Shown: positions 33,645 to 45,480, numbered from the stretch's first letter. The stretch: 64,000 nucleotides of DNA from Puccinia triticina (GCF_026914185.1 NC_070570.1:2356001-2420000), one strand, 5' to 3'. Numbers and translations: made by a program. Notes: generated from the letters alone by a model not told the origin.

Positions 33645-34905
33645 TGACAATGCCGTACCAATCTAAAACCACATCAGATGTCAGCACTTCAATTCCTCCA
33701 AAAGAATGAGTCCGCCGATCATGATACAAGGTTGCTGTGGAATCATCCGGCCCATGCTTGGATTCGCCGCCACACGGACAATGCTGGTATCAGGACGGCT
33801 CACGATGAGACTGATATTCGGCCCCAAGGATCCATACTGGCAGACAATATGGGTTTGGGGAAGACCCTTACCACACTAGCTTACGTTCTTGCAACACGTG
33901 ATTTGGCAGTCAAGTATCACTGGGCGGATCGGATACAGCACTCAGCAGCGACACTGGTGATTTGTCCCCTGGCAACGCTGTCTAATTGGGAGAATGAGAT
34001 CAGATTACACTTTGAGGATGAGGCAATCACTTACAAAGTCTTCCACGGCTCGGATTGGAACAAGCTAAAACGGTGTGACCTGAAATCAGCTTTGGTTGTC
34101 CTCACAACCTACGAAATGATTGGTGAGAGTGGAAACAAGTCACATGCAAACCAGCCGACCATTGAGTCACTCAACCTGCGCTGGTTCAGGATTGTTCTAG
34201 ATGAAGCACAGTAAGTAAATTTTGCTTGAACACCATGGAAGCCACACAAGGATGATTGTTAATGATGAGCACAGTCTGATTAGGAATCCAACTGCAAACC
34301 GGACACTCAATATTTTCCAACTTCAGTCCAAGTTTCTTCTTTTTTTGACGGGGACGCCACTCCAAAATCGCCTCTCGGACCTACAAAGCTTGATAACAAC
34401 TTTGAAGGTTGCGCTGTGGGACAATGAACTTATCTGGCAAAGATGCCTCATTCCAAAAATGAAAGTTGGGGCTCTGGAGGCTATTAAGAGCCAGACACAG
34501 TTGATGAAGTCCATCTGCCTCCAGAGAACAAAAGATGTCCTTTTGAACCTCCCCCAGAAAATGGGACACGCTGTGGTAGTCCAATGTAGCGAGAAGTGGG
34601 AGCCATGTTCACGGGAATTGCACGCGAGGTTTATCCGGACCTTTGGAAGACTTTGCACATACATCCGGGGAACTGTGGGACCCTGCAGAGTTTTTCCGAC
34701 AGTTGATGATGCTCCGCCAGTTCTGCAACCATCCGATTTTTGCACGGGCAGATCTACCGAACCAAGCAACATGGCGATGGCAAGACTCCAGCAAGGTTTT
34801 TCATCTGATAGGCAGTCTGCGGAGCTTCCTAGAAGGAGATTGAGGGATTGAACGCACAAAGGCAGTCATATTTTCGAGTTTTGTTGCATTTTTGCACTGC
34901 CAGCA
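33645..34905 (+). pseudogene. SNF2/Rad5-like DNA-dependent ATPase, truncated
   Basis: Starts with LKPHQMSALQFLQKNES, then motif I DNMGLGKTLTTLAYVLA, TLVICPLATLSNWENEI, motif II DEAH and motif III LTGTPLQNRLSDLQSL. The DEAH box is built by splicing: donor at 34211, acceptor before 34275. SNF2 proteins use ATP to translocate on DNA; the closest layout is the Rad5/HLTF type. Damage: a frameshift near 34650, after which FFRQLMMLRQFCNHPIFARA continues in another frame; TGA at 34841-34843, preceded by T; and the helicase C-terminal domain is cut off soon after VIFSSFVAFL near 34905, where hairpin DNA begins. Another TGA lies just before LKPHQ. The ATPase core is recognisable but the copy cannot give a full protein. 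Confidence 0.75.
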
Positions 34906-34914
34906 TTTAAGCCT

Positions 34915-35880
34915 TGGATGCGCGCATCCCCGTTAATCTGGGATGCACGCAACCAATTTAACATTGGTTGCGCGTATCCGATGCAATCCGCATCCGATTT
35001 GACATCGGGGGACAGTAACCCAAGGGTTTTGCCACCCGATTCAAACTCGGCTGGTCCGCGGCCGAGCCAAAATTGGCAGGCTGTCTGACCGACAAAGTAA
35101 ATTCCTCGATCAGTGGCCAGCCGAGTTAACCTCAGGCGCCACCAACCGAGCAATGTAAGCTCGGTTGACAGCTCAAGCAAGCTTTCATCTGACATGAAAG
35201 CTTGGTTACGGACCCACCGAGTAAAATGAATATTGGTGGGTCAATCACCGAGGATTTCAAATGATCGGTGGGTAAATCACCAATGATTTCGAATCATCGG
35301 TGGGTAAATCACCGATGATTTTGGATCATCGGTGGGTAAATCACCTATGATTTCGAATCATTGGTGGGTAAATCACCGATGATTTCGAATCATCGGTGAG
35401 TCAACAGCCGATGATTTTGAATCATCGGCTGTTCCACCCTCCTCGGAGGACTTTCCCGGGGAGGAGCCCCCCGGCAGTTAGCACGTTGAGCCACAGTGGC
35501 CGGAGCAGTCTGCTTGCTGGTCCAAGAACTCGACTCGCCGGTCCAAGCAGACTGCTCAGACTAGCGAGCAGTGCTGACCGATCACGTACAGGTACTATAC
35601 CCGCTTCGCCAGCAGGTTATCCTGTCAAGCTGCTGGCCGAGCAGGTCAACCTGCAGGCCAAGCAGGTTCAGGTACCTGGCCAGCGAGCAGGTCAACCTGC
35701 TGGCCAAGCAGGTAACAGTACCTGGTCGGCGAGCAGGCTGACCTACTCGCCAAGCAGGTAAAAGCTTGTCGAGCAGGTACTTTTACCTGCTCGACCATTA
35801 GGATAACCTGCTTGTCGAGCATGTACATTTACAGGTACTTGCTCCGACTCGGCCAGCAGGTCAACCTGCTGGCCAGGAAA
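34915..35880. repeat. Chain of back-to-back hairpins, segment 1
   Basis: About twenty successive inverted repeats with different stems and 3-9 nt loops, for example GCAACCAAT/ATTGGTTGC, CAACCGAGC/GCTCGGTTG, CAAGCTTTCAT/ATGAAAGCTTG, then five to six ACCGATGATT/AATCATCGGT units (35236-35430), AGCAGTCTGCTTG with its complement, and finally AGCAGGTA-type stems (35590-35880). Confidence 0.85.
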
Positions 35881-36583
35881 TGTTAAGTTTTACACAACTA
35901 AGAGAATTGTATTTCATGTAAGTTGAGGTCAATCCAACAGTTTTGGAGACAGAAAGATAAAATAGAAAACAGTTTTGTACCTAAGAGCAGATCCGCTCGG
36001 TACTGAGATAATATAAAAGAAATCTTCTAAGGCTGCAATGCAGCTGAGGGAATCCACGGATTCTAGGGAATGGGCTCGAGTGTCTTGTATGTCAAGAATC
36101 ACTGATGCGAGCTAGGAGAGATTCGGGACTGCAGTTATCTGTCGCAGTGCACAAGGATAACTGTCAGTCTATGATCATTTATGACTAGGGCACTGCAGCG
36201 ATGAACTCACCTCCGTTGTTGGGGTTGGTGATTCTATCGCCAAGGCTGGGACCGGTTCGATCTTGGGCGTTGGATATGAATGTGCTGTGAGATCGTGAAG
36301 ATACTCAGATCAGCTCCTTTGATCCTAGCTGAGGCTATCCCAACGGACTCACATACCTTGTAGGTGTTTTGTCCTGTTTGGGTCGCTTAGGCGCTTCGTC
36401 GATTGCTGACGTGGCTAGAAAGTTTGGAGCGGAGGAATTAGCTTTAGCATCTTCCATCCGCCTGAGGGCGGCATGCATATTGCATGCGCCTGGGGGTCGC
36501 GCCGGCTCACCTTGGTCCCTTGTAGGGTTAGGTTTAGCTGCCTTGCGCTTCCTCTGATTCAGGGATGTACCCGAATCCTGACA
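35881..36583 (-). repeat. Copia A 3' LTR
   Basis: 703 bp, plus strand TGTTAAG...CTGACA. On the minus strand it begins TGTCAGGATT. The purine-rich tract expected just upstream is not obvious. Confidence 0.9.
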
Positions 36584-37278
36584 TCCGGCCATGCTTTGAG
36601 CCGGTGTGAGAACTCCTTTGTAATGGGTGGTAGTTCTGTGAGGGGGAGATAACAAATATGATATTTGCAGTTAAGCAATATTTATGTTACGGGTGGCTTG
36701 AAGGACCTGCCTCTCTATTGTACTACACAAGGATTCTGACAGCAAAATTTATTTATTGTTGTGGCAAAACCTTGATAGAGATCACTATGTCTAGTAGTCT
36801 CTTTCAGACTTAGATCAAACAATGCAGATGATGTGCAATGACACAAGCTATTTAAGAACCTGATTATGATCACAGGTGTTGGGTGAGTGGATGTTTGAGA
36901 TCACACTGTTGAATGAATGAGTGACTGGTTGGTTAGTAGCTGCTATTCACATGCTGAATTAAATTGAGGGGGGAGGAAGGGCTCCTTATATAGTCTATCT
37001 ACAAGGCGGCCGACTTGTGGTTCTAGCCCTAAGCCTAATTGAATATGCATACAAATATGACCAACTTGTGGTTCTAGCCCTAACTCTAATTGAATATTCA
37101 CAAAAAATATGACCCAGTTGTGGTTGGCTCTAATACCATATTATGTACTACCAATGTACTACTATACTATGTACTTATGTTGAATGAAAACCATTTAACC
37201 AAAATAACTTTTGACTGAGTGGAGCTATCCTAGTGGTTCAAGTGAGTGACTAGGGGTTAAATGACCTTCAGAATCTAA
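36584..37278. other. Copia A 3' noncoding part with LTR-like and short tandem sequence
   Basis: 37010-37135 holds two to three copies of a unit of about 55 bp (ACTTGTGGTTCTAGCCCTAA). 37195-37285 resembles 55690-55790 (GAGTGAGTGACTAGGGG). CCTTATATAG at 36990 could be a TATA box. The block may be an older LTR fragment between pol and the 3' LTR. Confidence 0.45.
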
Positions 37279-40200
37279 TTATGCAATAATAAATCTAAGA
37301 ATATATCTCCTTCTCATGTATTCAACCATCACTTTATGTAATTTGATACTTGAAACAGATTTGGCACACCACACCGGTAGGCTGGAAGCAGACTGCAATA
37401 AGTATTTGACACCAATGATTTCTAGCGCTCTTCGAATGATTACTCGTCCGACTGGCTTGGTGAGAAAATCAGCCGCGTTGGCTTCAGACCGAATGTAATT
37501 GAGTTGTATGAGCTTCCTGATTACGAGTTCACGAACAAAGTGTAGGCGGATTGACATATGTTTGGTTCTGAAGCTATTCTGTGAAGTTTTGCTTTTGGCC
37601 AAGTCGATCGCCCCTTTGTTGTCCACCATAACCTGAATTTGCTGCACTTCAGGGCGAATCTTGACTTCAGAGATTAGATTTGATAACCAGGCGAGTTCTT
37701 GGCCGAGGTCAGAGAGTGCCTTGTACTCAGCCTCTGTCGTTGATAAGGAGACAGTTGCCTGCTTGGACGATTTCCAGGCCAACAGATGGGTACCCGACAT
37801 GATCGCAAATCCGGTGGAAGAGCGGCGAGTGTCGGGGCAATTCCCCCAGTCTGCGTCAACGTAGGCCTTCAGAGCATTGTTCTGATTCTTGGCGTAAGTG
37901 AGACCGAGGTTGCGAGTGCCGGAAAGATACCTATACACCTGTACTGCGGCATGATAGTGCAGCATACCCGGCGATTCAAGGTACTGCGACAGCGAGCTCA
38001 CAGCGTAGGCAATGTCCGGGCGCGTCAAAACGCTGAGGTAGTTCAGAGAGCCGATAAGCGCGCGATAGTTGACGCCGGTCTTATGGAAATCAGCTATTTC
38101 TTGCTGTGTTGCTTTCCTGAGATACGCCTTTGGATTAAGCGGACAGGTGGCTGGGTGGAGTTTGTCAAAACCGAATTCTTCCAGTTTACGATTGATGAAC
38201 TGAGATTGGTTGATTTGGATGGCTCCGGCAGACCGCTTGATGTTCATTCCAAGCAAGAATTTGGCTTCACCCATATACTTTATTTTGAATTCAGCCTCCA
38301 TCTCCTCCTTGAACTTTAAAGGATTCTTGCTGACAAAGACCAAATTGTCTACATGCACAAAGACGTATGTATCTTCTTGGCCTGGAACTCTGCGTCGGTA
38401 GAAGACAAAGGGATCGGCGATTGAAATCGTGAAGCCAATAGTCTTCAGATAGCTTGACAGACGATTGTACCACACTAAGGGCGCTTGTCGAAGACCGTAA
38501 ATTGCCTTCTTCAATTCTAGAACGGTGTTCGGCGGAAAATCAAGACCTGGAGGTGGTAATAGTGTCACCTTTTCTTCAAGAGGGCACGTAAGAAATGCAC
38601 TCCGCACGTTGAGTTGATGGATTGCAAGGTCGTTGTCCACCGCAAAAGAAATGAATAGTCGAAGGGCGCAAGGACGGCCAGTAGGGGCAAATCGCGATTC
38701 AAAGTTCACTGCGTGAGTCTGCCAAAAGCCCTGCGCACAGATTCGCGCCTTAAACTCCGTAACTTGATTATCTGGGCCGAGTTTCTTTTGAAACGCCCAA
38801 GTGGCAGGAATGGGGTTATCGGCAGGCTGCCGAGCTCGCTGCAACCAGACATCATGCTGCATCATGTTGGCGGCCTCCTTCAACTCAGCTTCCTTCCAGT
38901 CAAGAGACTAATTTGAGCGCATGGCCTGCTTGTGATTAGCTGGATCGGCCGACACAGTGGTGTGGAACAGTTGTCAACGGCTGTAGTTGTGAATGTTAGC
39001 CGGATCGATATCACTCGTGATTTGCGTGGGGTGCCTGGGACCAATGACCTTAATGCGCCTGGCTTGCTGAGTCTGTTGAGAAGAGTCTTCATCTTGAGGG
39101 CGTGCAGACTCTTCGTCATCAGATAGTCGCTCTTCATCTTCCAGTCGAGGGCCTGGAGCCAGTTCTTCCAGGATCCAATTAATGTCATCAGGCTCCTCAC
39201 GCTCGTCCTCTTTGGCTTGCAGCTGGTGAACAGTTCTTGTTCTTCTGAAAAGGGCAGAGGTTCAGACGAGGCGAAGGATGGCAGCTTGTTGATGCCGTAG
39301 GCGTTATGACTTTTGTGCAAGGCCGCACATTCCGGGAAAGTCGACTCATCGAAATGAACTTGTTTCGAGGTGACGATAGTTCTGTCTTCCGGTCGATATA
39401 TTCGATAGGAAGAGAAGTCATTATCATAGCCTAACATTACGCCATTCCACGCTATGGGGCCAAACTTTTGACCTCTATTTTGCTTGGGCTTGACAATCCA
39501 AGCACAACAACCAAATGGTCTGAAGAACTTCAAGTTGGGCTTCATTTGAAACATAAGCTCAATTGGTGATGCTCGACTTCTGGACAGAGAGAGCAAGCTG
39601 TTGGTGGTTGCTGTGGCCGCTTTTACCGCCTCGCCTCACCATTCAGGGGCCATGTTAGCCTGCATCATCTGCGTCCGCGTCATTTCAATGACCGTGCGAT
39701 TGGCCCTTTCGGCGAATCCGTTGTGCTGCGGAGTATAAGGTGGCAAAACATGATGTTGAATGCCGGCCTCTTTCAGAATCTCACCGAGCTGCTTGCTGAC
39801 AAACTCGCCTCCGCCGTCAGTGATCAGTCGCTTGACCGCCTTGCCGGTTTGATTCTCAAAGAACTTTTTGAACTCGAGTATGGCCGACGTAGCACCGCTC
39901 TTCTCCTTCAGAACTTCCGTGTGAATGTAACCAGAATATTGATCGACAATGGTCAGGAAATAGCGGGCCCTGCTGTTGGTAGCCGGAGAAATAGGGCCCA
40001 CTAAGTCTGCATGAACGGTGTCGAGAGGTGCTGGTGCTGCCTTGAAGTGACTGTTAAAAGGCAGTCGCGTGATCTTCCCTTTCATGCATGCGTCACACGC
40101 CTTCGTCTCCTCGGTTGCTAAGGCCTTGCTGAGCATCGTTTTGATGCGCTTTCTGCTCGCATGTCCCATGCGGCGGTGCCAGAGTTCAAACTCACTCATT

Positions 40201-41558
40201 TTTGAGGCAGATTTGACTTCGGTTAGATTCGCCATTGGCTGCTCTTGGAGATCACGGAGACCGACTATTTCAAAGATAGAGTTTGAGGTGTCGACCGTAA
40301 GGGAGCTAAGGTTGTCTATCTTGACTTCGAAACCGTTCGGGGATGGCGTGATTGCGGCATGGCTCTCCAGTAGCTGCGCGAAGGATATGAGACTTCGCGT
40401 CAAATTCGGGACGTAGAGGGCATCCTTCAGTACAAGGGTTGCTCCATTGGTGAAACGTAGCGTTGCGTTGCCCTTCGCGACGGCAAAGAGCTCCTTCTGG
40501 TCCCATTTGTTGCCAGTGGCTATGCTAACTCGGACCGGCGAAGACGTGTCGAAGAGCTCATATGAGTTGAGCATATGGTGACTAGCTCCCGAATCGAGAA
40601 CCATTCGCAGTCGCTCGCCGTCACCTTCCGCTCCGGTCAGGTAGCCAAATGCAGGTCGCACAATATTGGCAGACAAGCTTGCCTCGGTTGCGGCCGTCGT
40701 TACAAGGCCCGTAGGCGGATTTTGGCGTGCTTTCTTGTATAAGCCGGGGTGCTGCAGAGTCCAACATTCTTCTTCCGGGTGGCCAGACAATGGGTTGTGC
40801 TTATGGTCACGACAGGCATTCGGGTTGGGACGACGCTTTCTTGAGTTATTGCCCCGGTTTGCAAATTGAGAGGCCTGAGTAGCTAGGGCAGTAGTGGAGC
40901 TTCCGAGACTAGTGTCGCCTCGATCCATAGTTGCGGTGACAGCTTCGTGGTGTGCTATATCCCGCAGCTTAGCAATGATGTGCTTTGGGTTGGCCAAGAG
41001 TTTGGCGTTACTGATGAGCGTCTCCATTAGCGAGGGCCTTTTTCTCGAAATGCGGGCAATAATCGTGCAGCTGAGAATAGTGGCTGGCACATCAAGACCC
41101 ATGGCAGCAAATTCAGCAAGCATGGCTTCAAGTCGAGTAATATATTGATTGATGTCGTTATCAGATTGAATATCCTCCCATTTTTGCCAAGCGTGATAGA
41201 TGGCGAGGACCGAGGAGGAAGCGTACTCATTCTTAAGCTCTTTCCAAATGGCGAAGGCGTCATGTATGTTTGCGTTGGTGATAATATGATTGTAGATATC
41301 ATCCTCGACGTGGCCGCTGAGTATTGCTGCCGCTCGAACGTACTCTTGCTTCTGCTCTTGCGTTGCATTGGCCGGTAGCGGCTGCTCAATACATTTCATC
41401 AAACTCTTGACTGCTAGATAGGTTTTCACCTTCCTCTGCCAGATGGGAAAGTTGTTGCCATCGAAGGTTGGGCATTTGAACAGATCCCGTTCTTCGCTAG
41501 TGCTGGTGTTAGCGGCGGTGGATGAGGAAGCAGCTGGAGTTTGTTGAGTGCCTGCCAT
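37279..41558 (-). pseudogene. Copia A Gag-Pol: Gag, protease, integrase, RT, RNase H
   Basis: ATG at 41558. Order: Gag; Cys/His stretch CRDHKHNPLSGHPEEEC; protease DSGASHHM; integrase HHCC finger (WHRRMGH, CDACMKG) and core with TIVDQYSGY and LITDGGGEF intact; TGA at 39636-39638 inside EW(stop)GEAV, where a Trp codon is usual; integrase tail to about 39230; a frameshift in the linker; TGA at 38974-38976 and TAG near 38910; then RT and RNase H to 37279. In RT the first catalytic Asp is Asn (HQLNVRSAFL, codon 38608-38610) and the YVDD box reads HVDN (38344-38346); both changes are CGA to CAA. RNase H residues VDADW, TEAEY and VDNKGAIDL are intact. A Copia polyprotein copies its RNA in particles and integrates the cDNA; this one lacks a working RT. 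Confidence 0.9.
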
Positions 41559-41617
41559 AGCGGTCTGCTCCTAGTTGCAATAGAGATCGTTGATTTGAGC
41601 AATCGAGACTGTAAATC

Positions 41618-42320
41618 TGTTAAGTTTTACACAACTAAGAGAATTTTATTTCATGTAAGTTGAGGTCAATCCAACAGTTTTGGAGACAGAAAGATAAAAT
41701 AGAAAACAGTTTTGTACCTAAGAGCAGATCCGCTCGGTACTGAGATAAGATAAAAGAAATCTTCTAAGGCTGCAATGCAGCTGAGGGAATCCACGGATTC
41801 TAGGGAATGGGCTCGAGTGTCTTGTATGTCAAGAATCACTGATGCGAGCTAGGAGAGATTTGGGACTGCAGTTATCTGTCGCAGTGCACAAGGATAACTG
41901 TCAGTCTATGATCATTTATGACTAGGGCACTGCAGCGATGAACTCACCTCCGTTGTTGGGGTTGGTGATTCTATTGCCGAGGCTGGGAACGGTTTGATCT
42001 TGGGCGTCGGATACAAATGTGCTGTGAGATCGTGAAGATACTCAGATCAGCTCCTTTGATCCTAGCTGAGGCTATCCCAACGGACTCACATACCTTGTAG
42101 GTGTTTTGTCATGTTTGGGTCGCTTAGGCGCTTCGTCGATTGCTGACGTGGCTAGAAAGTTTGGAGCGGAGGAATTAACTTTAGCATCTTCCATCCGCCT
42201 GAGGGCGGCATGCATATTGCATGCGCCTTGGGGTCGCGCCGGCTCACCTTGGTCCCTTGTAGGGTTAGGTTTAGCTGCCTTGCGCTTCCTCTGATTCAGG
42301 GATGTACCCAAATCCTGACA
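41618..42320 (-). repeat. Copia A 5' LTR
   Basis: 703 bp. Relative to the other LTR it carries four TCG/TTG or CGA/CAA differences, all in the mutated state here (for example ATTTGGG, TTTGATC, CCCAAATCC). Confidence 0.9.
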
Positions 42321-43090
42321 GGGATAATTAGTACCTGCTCGGCGAGCAGGTTGACCTACTCGCCGAGCAGGTAAACGCTCGCCGAGCAGGTATTTCTACC
42401 TGCTTGGCCATCAACCTGGTCGCCGGGCAGGTACAGTTACAGGTACCTGCTCCGGCTCGGCCAGCGGGTCATTCTGCTGGCCAAGCAGGTAACAGTACCT
42501 GCTCGGCGAGCAGGTTGACCTACTCGCCGAGCAGGTACTTTTGCCTGCTCGGCCATCGGGATGACCTGCTCGCTGAGCAGGTACAGTTACAGGTACCTGC
42601 TCCGGCTCGGCCAGCGGGTCATCCAACTGGCCAAGCAGGTAACAGCTCGCCGAGCAGGTATTTTTACCTGCTCGGCCATCAACCTGGTCGCCGGGCAGGT
42701 ACAGTTACACGTACCTTCTCCGGCTCGGCCAGCGGGTCATCCTGCTGGCCAAGCAGGTAACAGTACCTGCTTGGTGAGCTTTTCCCTGCTCGCCAAGCAG
42801 GTATTTTTACCTGCTTGGCCATCAAGATGACCTGCCCGCCTAGCAGGTGCTTTTACCTGCTTGGTAAGCAGGTTGACCTGATCTTCAAGCAGATACCTGT
42901 AGCCGCTTCAAAGCGGGAACAAGTACCTGCTCGCCCAGCAGGTACTGTTACCTGCTTGGCCAGTTGACCTGCTGGCCGCGCCGGAGCAGGTACCTGTAAC
43001 TGTACCTGCTCAGTGAGCAGGTCATCCCAATGGCCAAGCAGGTAAAAGTACCTGCTTGGCAAGCTTTCACCTGCTCGGAGACTATGTAGG
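42321..43090. repeat. Hairpin chain, segment 2 (AGCAGGTA stems)
   Basis: Continuation of the chain on the far side of Copia A: repeated AGCAGGTAACAGTACCTGCT, AGCAGGTA-TTTT-TACCTGCT and GGCCAGC/GCTGGCC stems. Most of it recurs inverted at 59990-60487. Confidence 0.88.
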
Positions 43091-43144
43091 TCATAACCTG
43101 CCAGTGCTAGCCAATTCCTGAGGGCAACTCTCCGCAGGCAAACT

Positions 43145-43830
43145 GCTAAAACTGCCAAAGCAATTTTTCCTGGGAGCAAAACTCCACAGGCAAACTGCTA
43201 AAGCAGTTTCCCTGGGAGCAAAACTCCACAGGCAAACTGCTAAAGCAGTTTCCCTGGGAGCAAAACTCCACAGGCAAACTGCTAAAGCAGTTTCCCTGGG
43301 AGCAAAACTCCACAGGCAAACTGCTAAAGCAGTTTCCCTGGGAGACAAACTCCACAGGCAAACTGCTAGAGCAGTTTTCCTGGGAGCAAAACTCCACAGG
43401 CAAACTGCTAAAGCAGTTTTCCTGGGAGCAAAACTCCACAGGCAAACTGCTAAAGCAGTTTTCCTGGGAGCAAAACTCCACAGGCAAACTGCTAAAGCAG
43501 TTTTCCTGGGAGCAAAACTCCACAGGCAAACTGCTAAAGCAGTTTTCCTGGGAGCAAAACTCCACAGGCAAACTGCTAAAGCAGTTTTCCTGGGAGCAAA
43601 ACTCCACAGGCAAACTGCTAAAGCAGTTTTCCTGGGAGCAAAACTCCACAGGCAAACTGCTAAAGCAGTTTTCCTGGGAGCAAAACTCCACAGGCAAACT
43701 GCTAAAGCAGTTTTCCTGGGAGCAATACTCCACAGGCAAACTGCTAAAGCAGTTTTCCTGGGAGCAATACTCCACAGGCAAACTGCTAAAGCAGTTTTCC
43801 TGGGAGCAATACTCCACAGGCAAACTGAAA
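43145..43830. repeat. 42-bp minisatellite, about 16 copies
   Basis: Unit built on CTGGGAGCAAAACTCCACAG and GCAAACTGCTAAAGCAGTTT. Because 42 is a multiple of three, all frames give a 14-residue repeat; the minus-strand frame (LPVEFCSQENCFSS) is an artefact of this. Each unit contains short self-complementary parts (AAACTGCTAAAGCAGTTT). Confidence 0.95.
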
Positions 43831-44033
43831 AAATAGGAGCAACTGAAAATAATATTTCTAATTAAAAACTCCGCTAGCTAATGACAATCTTTGAGGATTA
43901 AGAGAAATGTCTGAATAGTGAATAGAAATCACCTGAAAGCAGGAACGCACTAGCTTTGTCTTTTGCCTAACGGCTGGATAGAGAGAAGAAAGAAAGCTTT
44001 GATCTGAGAATTGAGAGAAGAGAAGGCTACAAA
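43831..44033 (-). repeat. Leader block of the inverted element, left copy
   Basis: Matches the complement of 59595-59790, including CTAGCTAATG, CAGGAACGC and CGGCTGGATAGAGAG. It ends where Copia B coding sequence starts. Confidence 0.8.
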
Positions 44034-45044
44034 CGCAGGATCACGCTACTTCCTCACTTTGATCAATCACCACACGGGGTTTATCAGCATCACTCTTCCC
44101 AAGAAGAAATCCAATGCCACCGCTGCAATTCTGGACTTTCAAAAATTCTTTGAGTGCCAGACTGGCCAAGTCATCATCAAGAAGATGATCACCAACGGGG
44201 GCGGGAAATTCTGTAATCACTCTCTTTTGGGTATCCTTCACCAAAGCGGAATTCAACACAACACCTTGCCTCCCTACACCCCGCAGCACAATGGCCTAGC
44301 TGAGCGAGCCAACAAAACCATCATCAACATGGACAGATGTATGATGGTGCAGTCTGAGCTTGCCAAGGAATGGTGGGGCGAAGCCGTTCTCACTGCAATG
44401 GCGACCACTAACTGCCTCCCTTCTCTTGGAAAAAGCAAGATCAGCCCAATCCAACAACTCTTTGGCAAGGTTCCCAACATGAAGTTCTTCCAACGCTTTG
44501 GCTGCAAAATGTGGGTGATCAAGCCCAACCAACTCCGCACATCCAAATTTGACGCCACCTCGTGGGATGGCATTCTCATTGGGTACACCAATGACTATTC
44601 TTCTTATAGGGTCATCAGGACCTCAGACAAGAAAATCATTGAGACGAGAAATGCATACTTCGATGAGTCACAATTCCCTTCATTCTCCGTGCTTAATCCC
44701 AGTCTTGATCTATCCCCTCTTGATCCACTACCTGACTTCTCCGGACAACCACCTCTCCCACTCATCAATTTTGACAGCAATGAAGAGGAGGATCCTTGAC
44801 AGGACCTCAATCCTGAAGATCACTTGGACTCTGATGTTTCCTCCTTGTCGGACATGTCAGTGGGTAGCGACCTTGACCAACAGGGGCCTCCCCGGCCTGC
44901 TCAACGCCTCATCCTCCGCCTTGGTCCTCACCCGACTCAAGTCAATGGTGATGTTGACCCATCCAATATTATCAACCATCCTCGGCGGTCTGCTGTCATG
45001 GTTAATAAACCATCAGCACCACGTAAAGGTCCTGGGCTGAACTG
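44034..45044 (+). pseudogene. Copia B integrase fragment
   Basis: Begins inside the integrase core (SRYFLTLINHHTGF) and continues through LPPYTPQHNGLAERAN, AKEWWGEAVLTAMATTN, FQRFGCKMWVIKP and a linker that stops at TGA near 44800, with the frame readable to about 45044. Two catalytic Asp residues are Asn: LINHH (44065-44067) and MITNGGGKF (44194-44196); the partner Glu in GGGEF is Lys. The first two fit CGA to CAA. The 5' part (Gag, protease, zinc finger) is missing and the sequence abuts the inverted leader block. The rest of the element continues at 57640 after a 12.6-kb nest. Confidence 0.85.
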
Positions 45045-45310
45045 ATTGAAATCTTGAAGTATCCAAGACCAAAAATCATCTATCTTTTGATTATTAGACC
45101 GGATAGCATCTTGCGAAATCCTGACCCAGCTTTTTGAAAGCTGCTCGTCTTCCTCCGTGGTGAAATTGGGTCCTCGGCGTTTGGTTGTATTTGTTGCCGC
45201 AGCGGGGGAGTTTGTGGCAGGGGCCAGTGATGGGGCTGAAGCATTCTGGGCCGTTGCGGCAGGCATGGGGTGGCAGTCTGGGGCGGCTGTTGATGTGGAG
45301 ATGGGGCAAT
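45045..45310 (-). pseudogene. Myb/SANT-like DNA-binding exon, cut by Copia B
   Basis: Minus-strand frame with KRRGPNFTTEEDEQLSKSW and VRISQDAIRSNNQKIDDFW, the first half of a Myb/SANT-like (NAM-associated) domain seen in fungal transposon-linked and host proteins. It stops at the junction with Copia B at about 45045, so the third helix is lost. A Pro/Thr-rich stretch lies before it. Exons upstream on the same strand (46390-45560) may belong to the same gene, but the link is not proven. Confidence 0.5.
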
Positions 45311-45480
45311 AGGTGGGTGTACCACGGTTGAGATGGCTACACAGAGCTACTCTGGCTTAATCCGGGTGTTTTGCATATTCAAGTTGCTCTTAATCCCAGA
45401 AGCAACGGTGGGTAGTTACAATAACAGTTACTATCAGTTTTTTTTCCTTTGGTCTTTAATTTAAAATTCAGAACCACATA

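Larger units (their letters stand above)
35881..42320 (-). mobile_element. Copia A: Ty1/Copia LTR retrotransposon, full length
   Basis: Two 703-bp direct LTRs (35881-36583 and 41618-42320) with TG...CA borders flank gag-pol on the minus strand. LTRs differ at about 14 positions by eye (near 98 percent identity). Flanking 5-mers GGAAA and GGGAT do not match, so no target duplication is seen. The element sits inside the hairpin chain, whose AGCAGGTA stems abut both sides. Coding damage suggests it is not autonomous. Confidence 0.9.

Noticed and set aside
33361..33729. 122-codon minus-strand frame opposite the helicase 5' region
   Set aside because: No domain and no splice support; plus-strand helicase text overlaps its end.
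35236..35430. CRISPR-like array of about 32-bp repeats
   Set aside because: Repeats are contiguous palindromes with no variable spacers, and the genome is eukaryotic.
37115..37140. Primer binding site resembling TGGTATTAGAGCC
   Set aside because: It is similar to initiator-tRNA sites of other Copia elements, but lies near the 3' LTR of Copia A and not next to the 5' LTR, so it cannot serve this element.
43146..43823. 225-codon frame with a 14-residue Cys-rich repeat resembling an effector
   Set aside because: The 42-bp unit is a multiple of three, so repetition is automatic. No start context or signal peptide, and the inverted copy has only three units.
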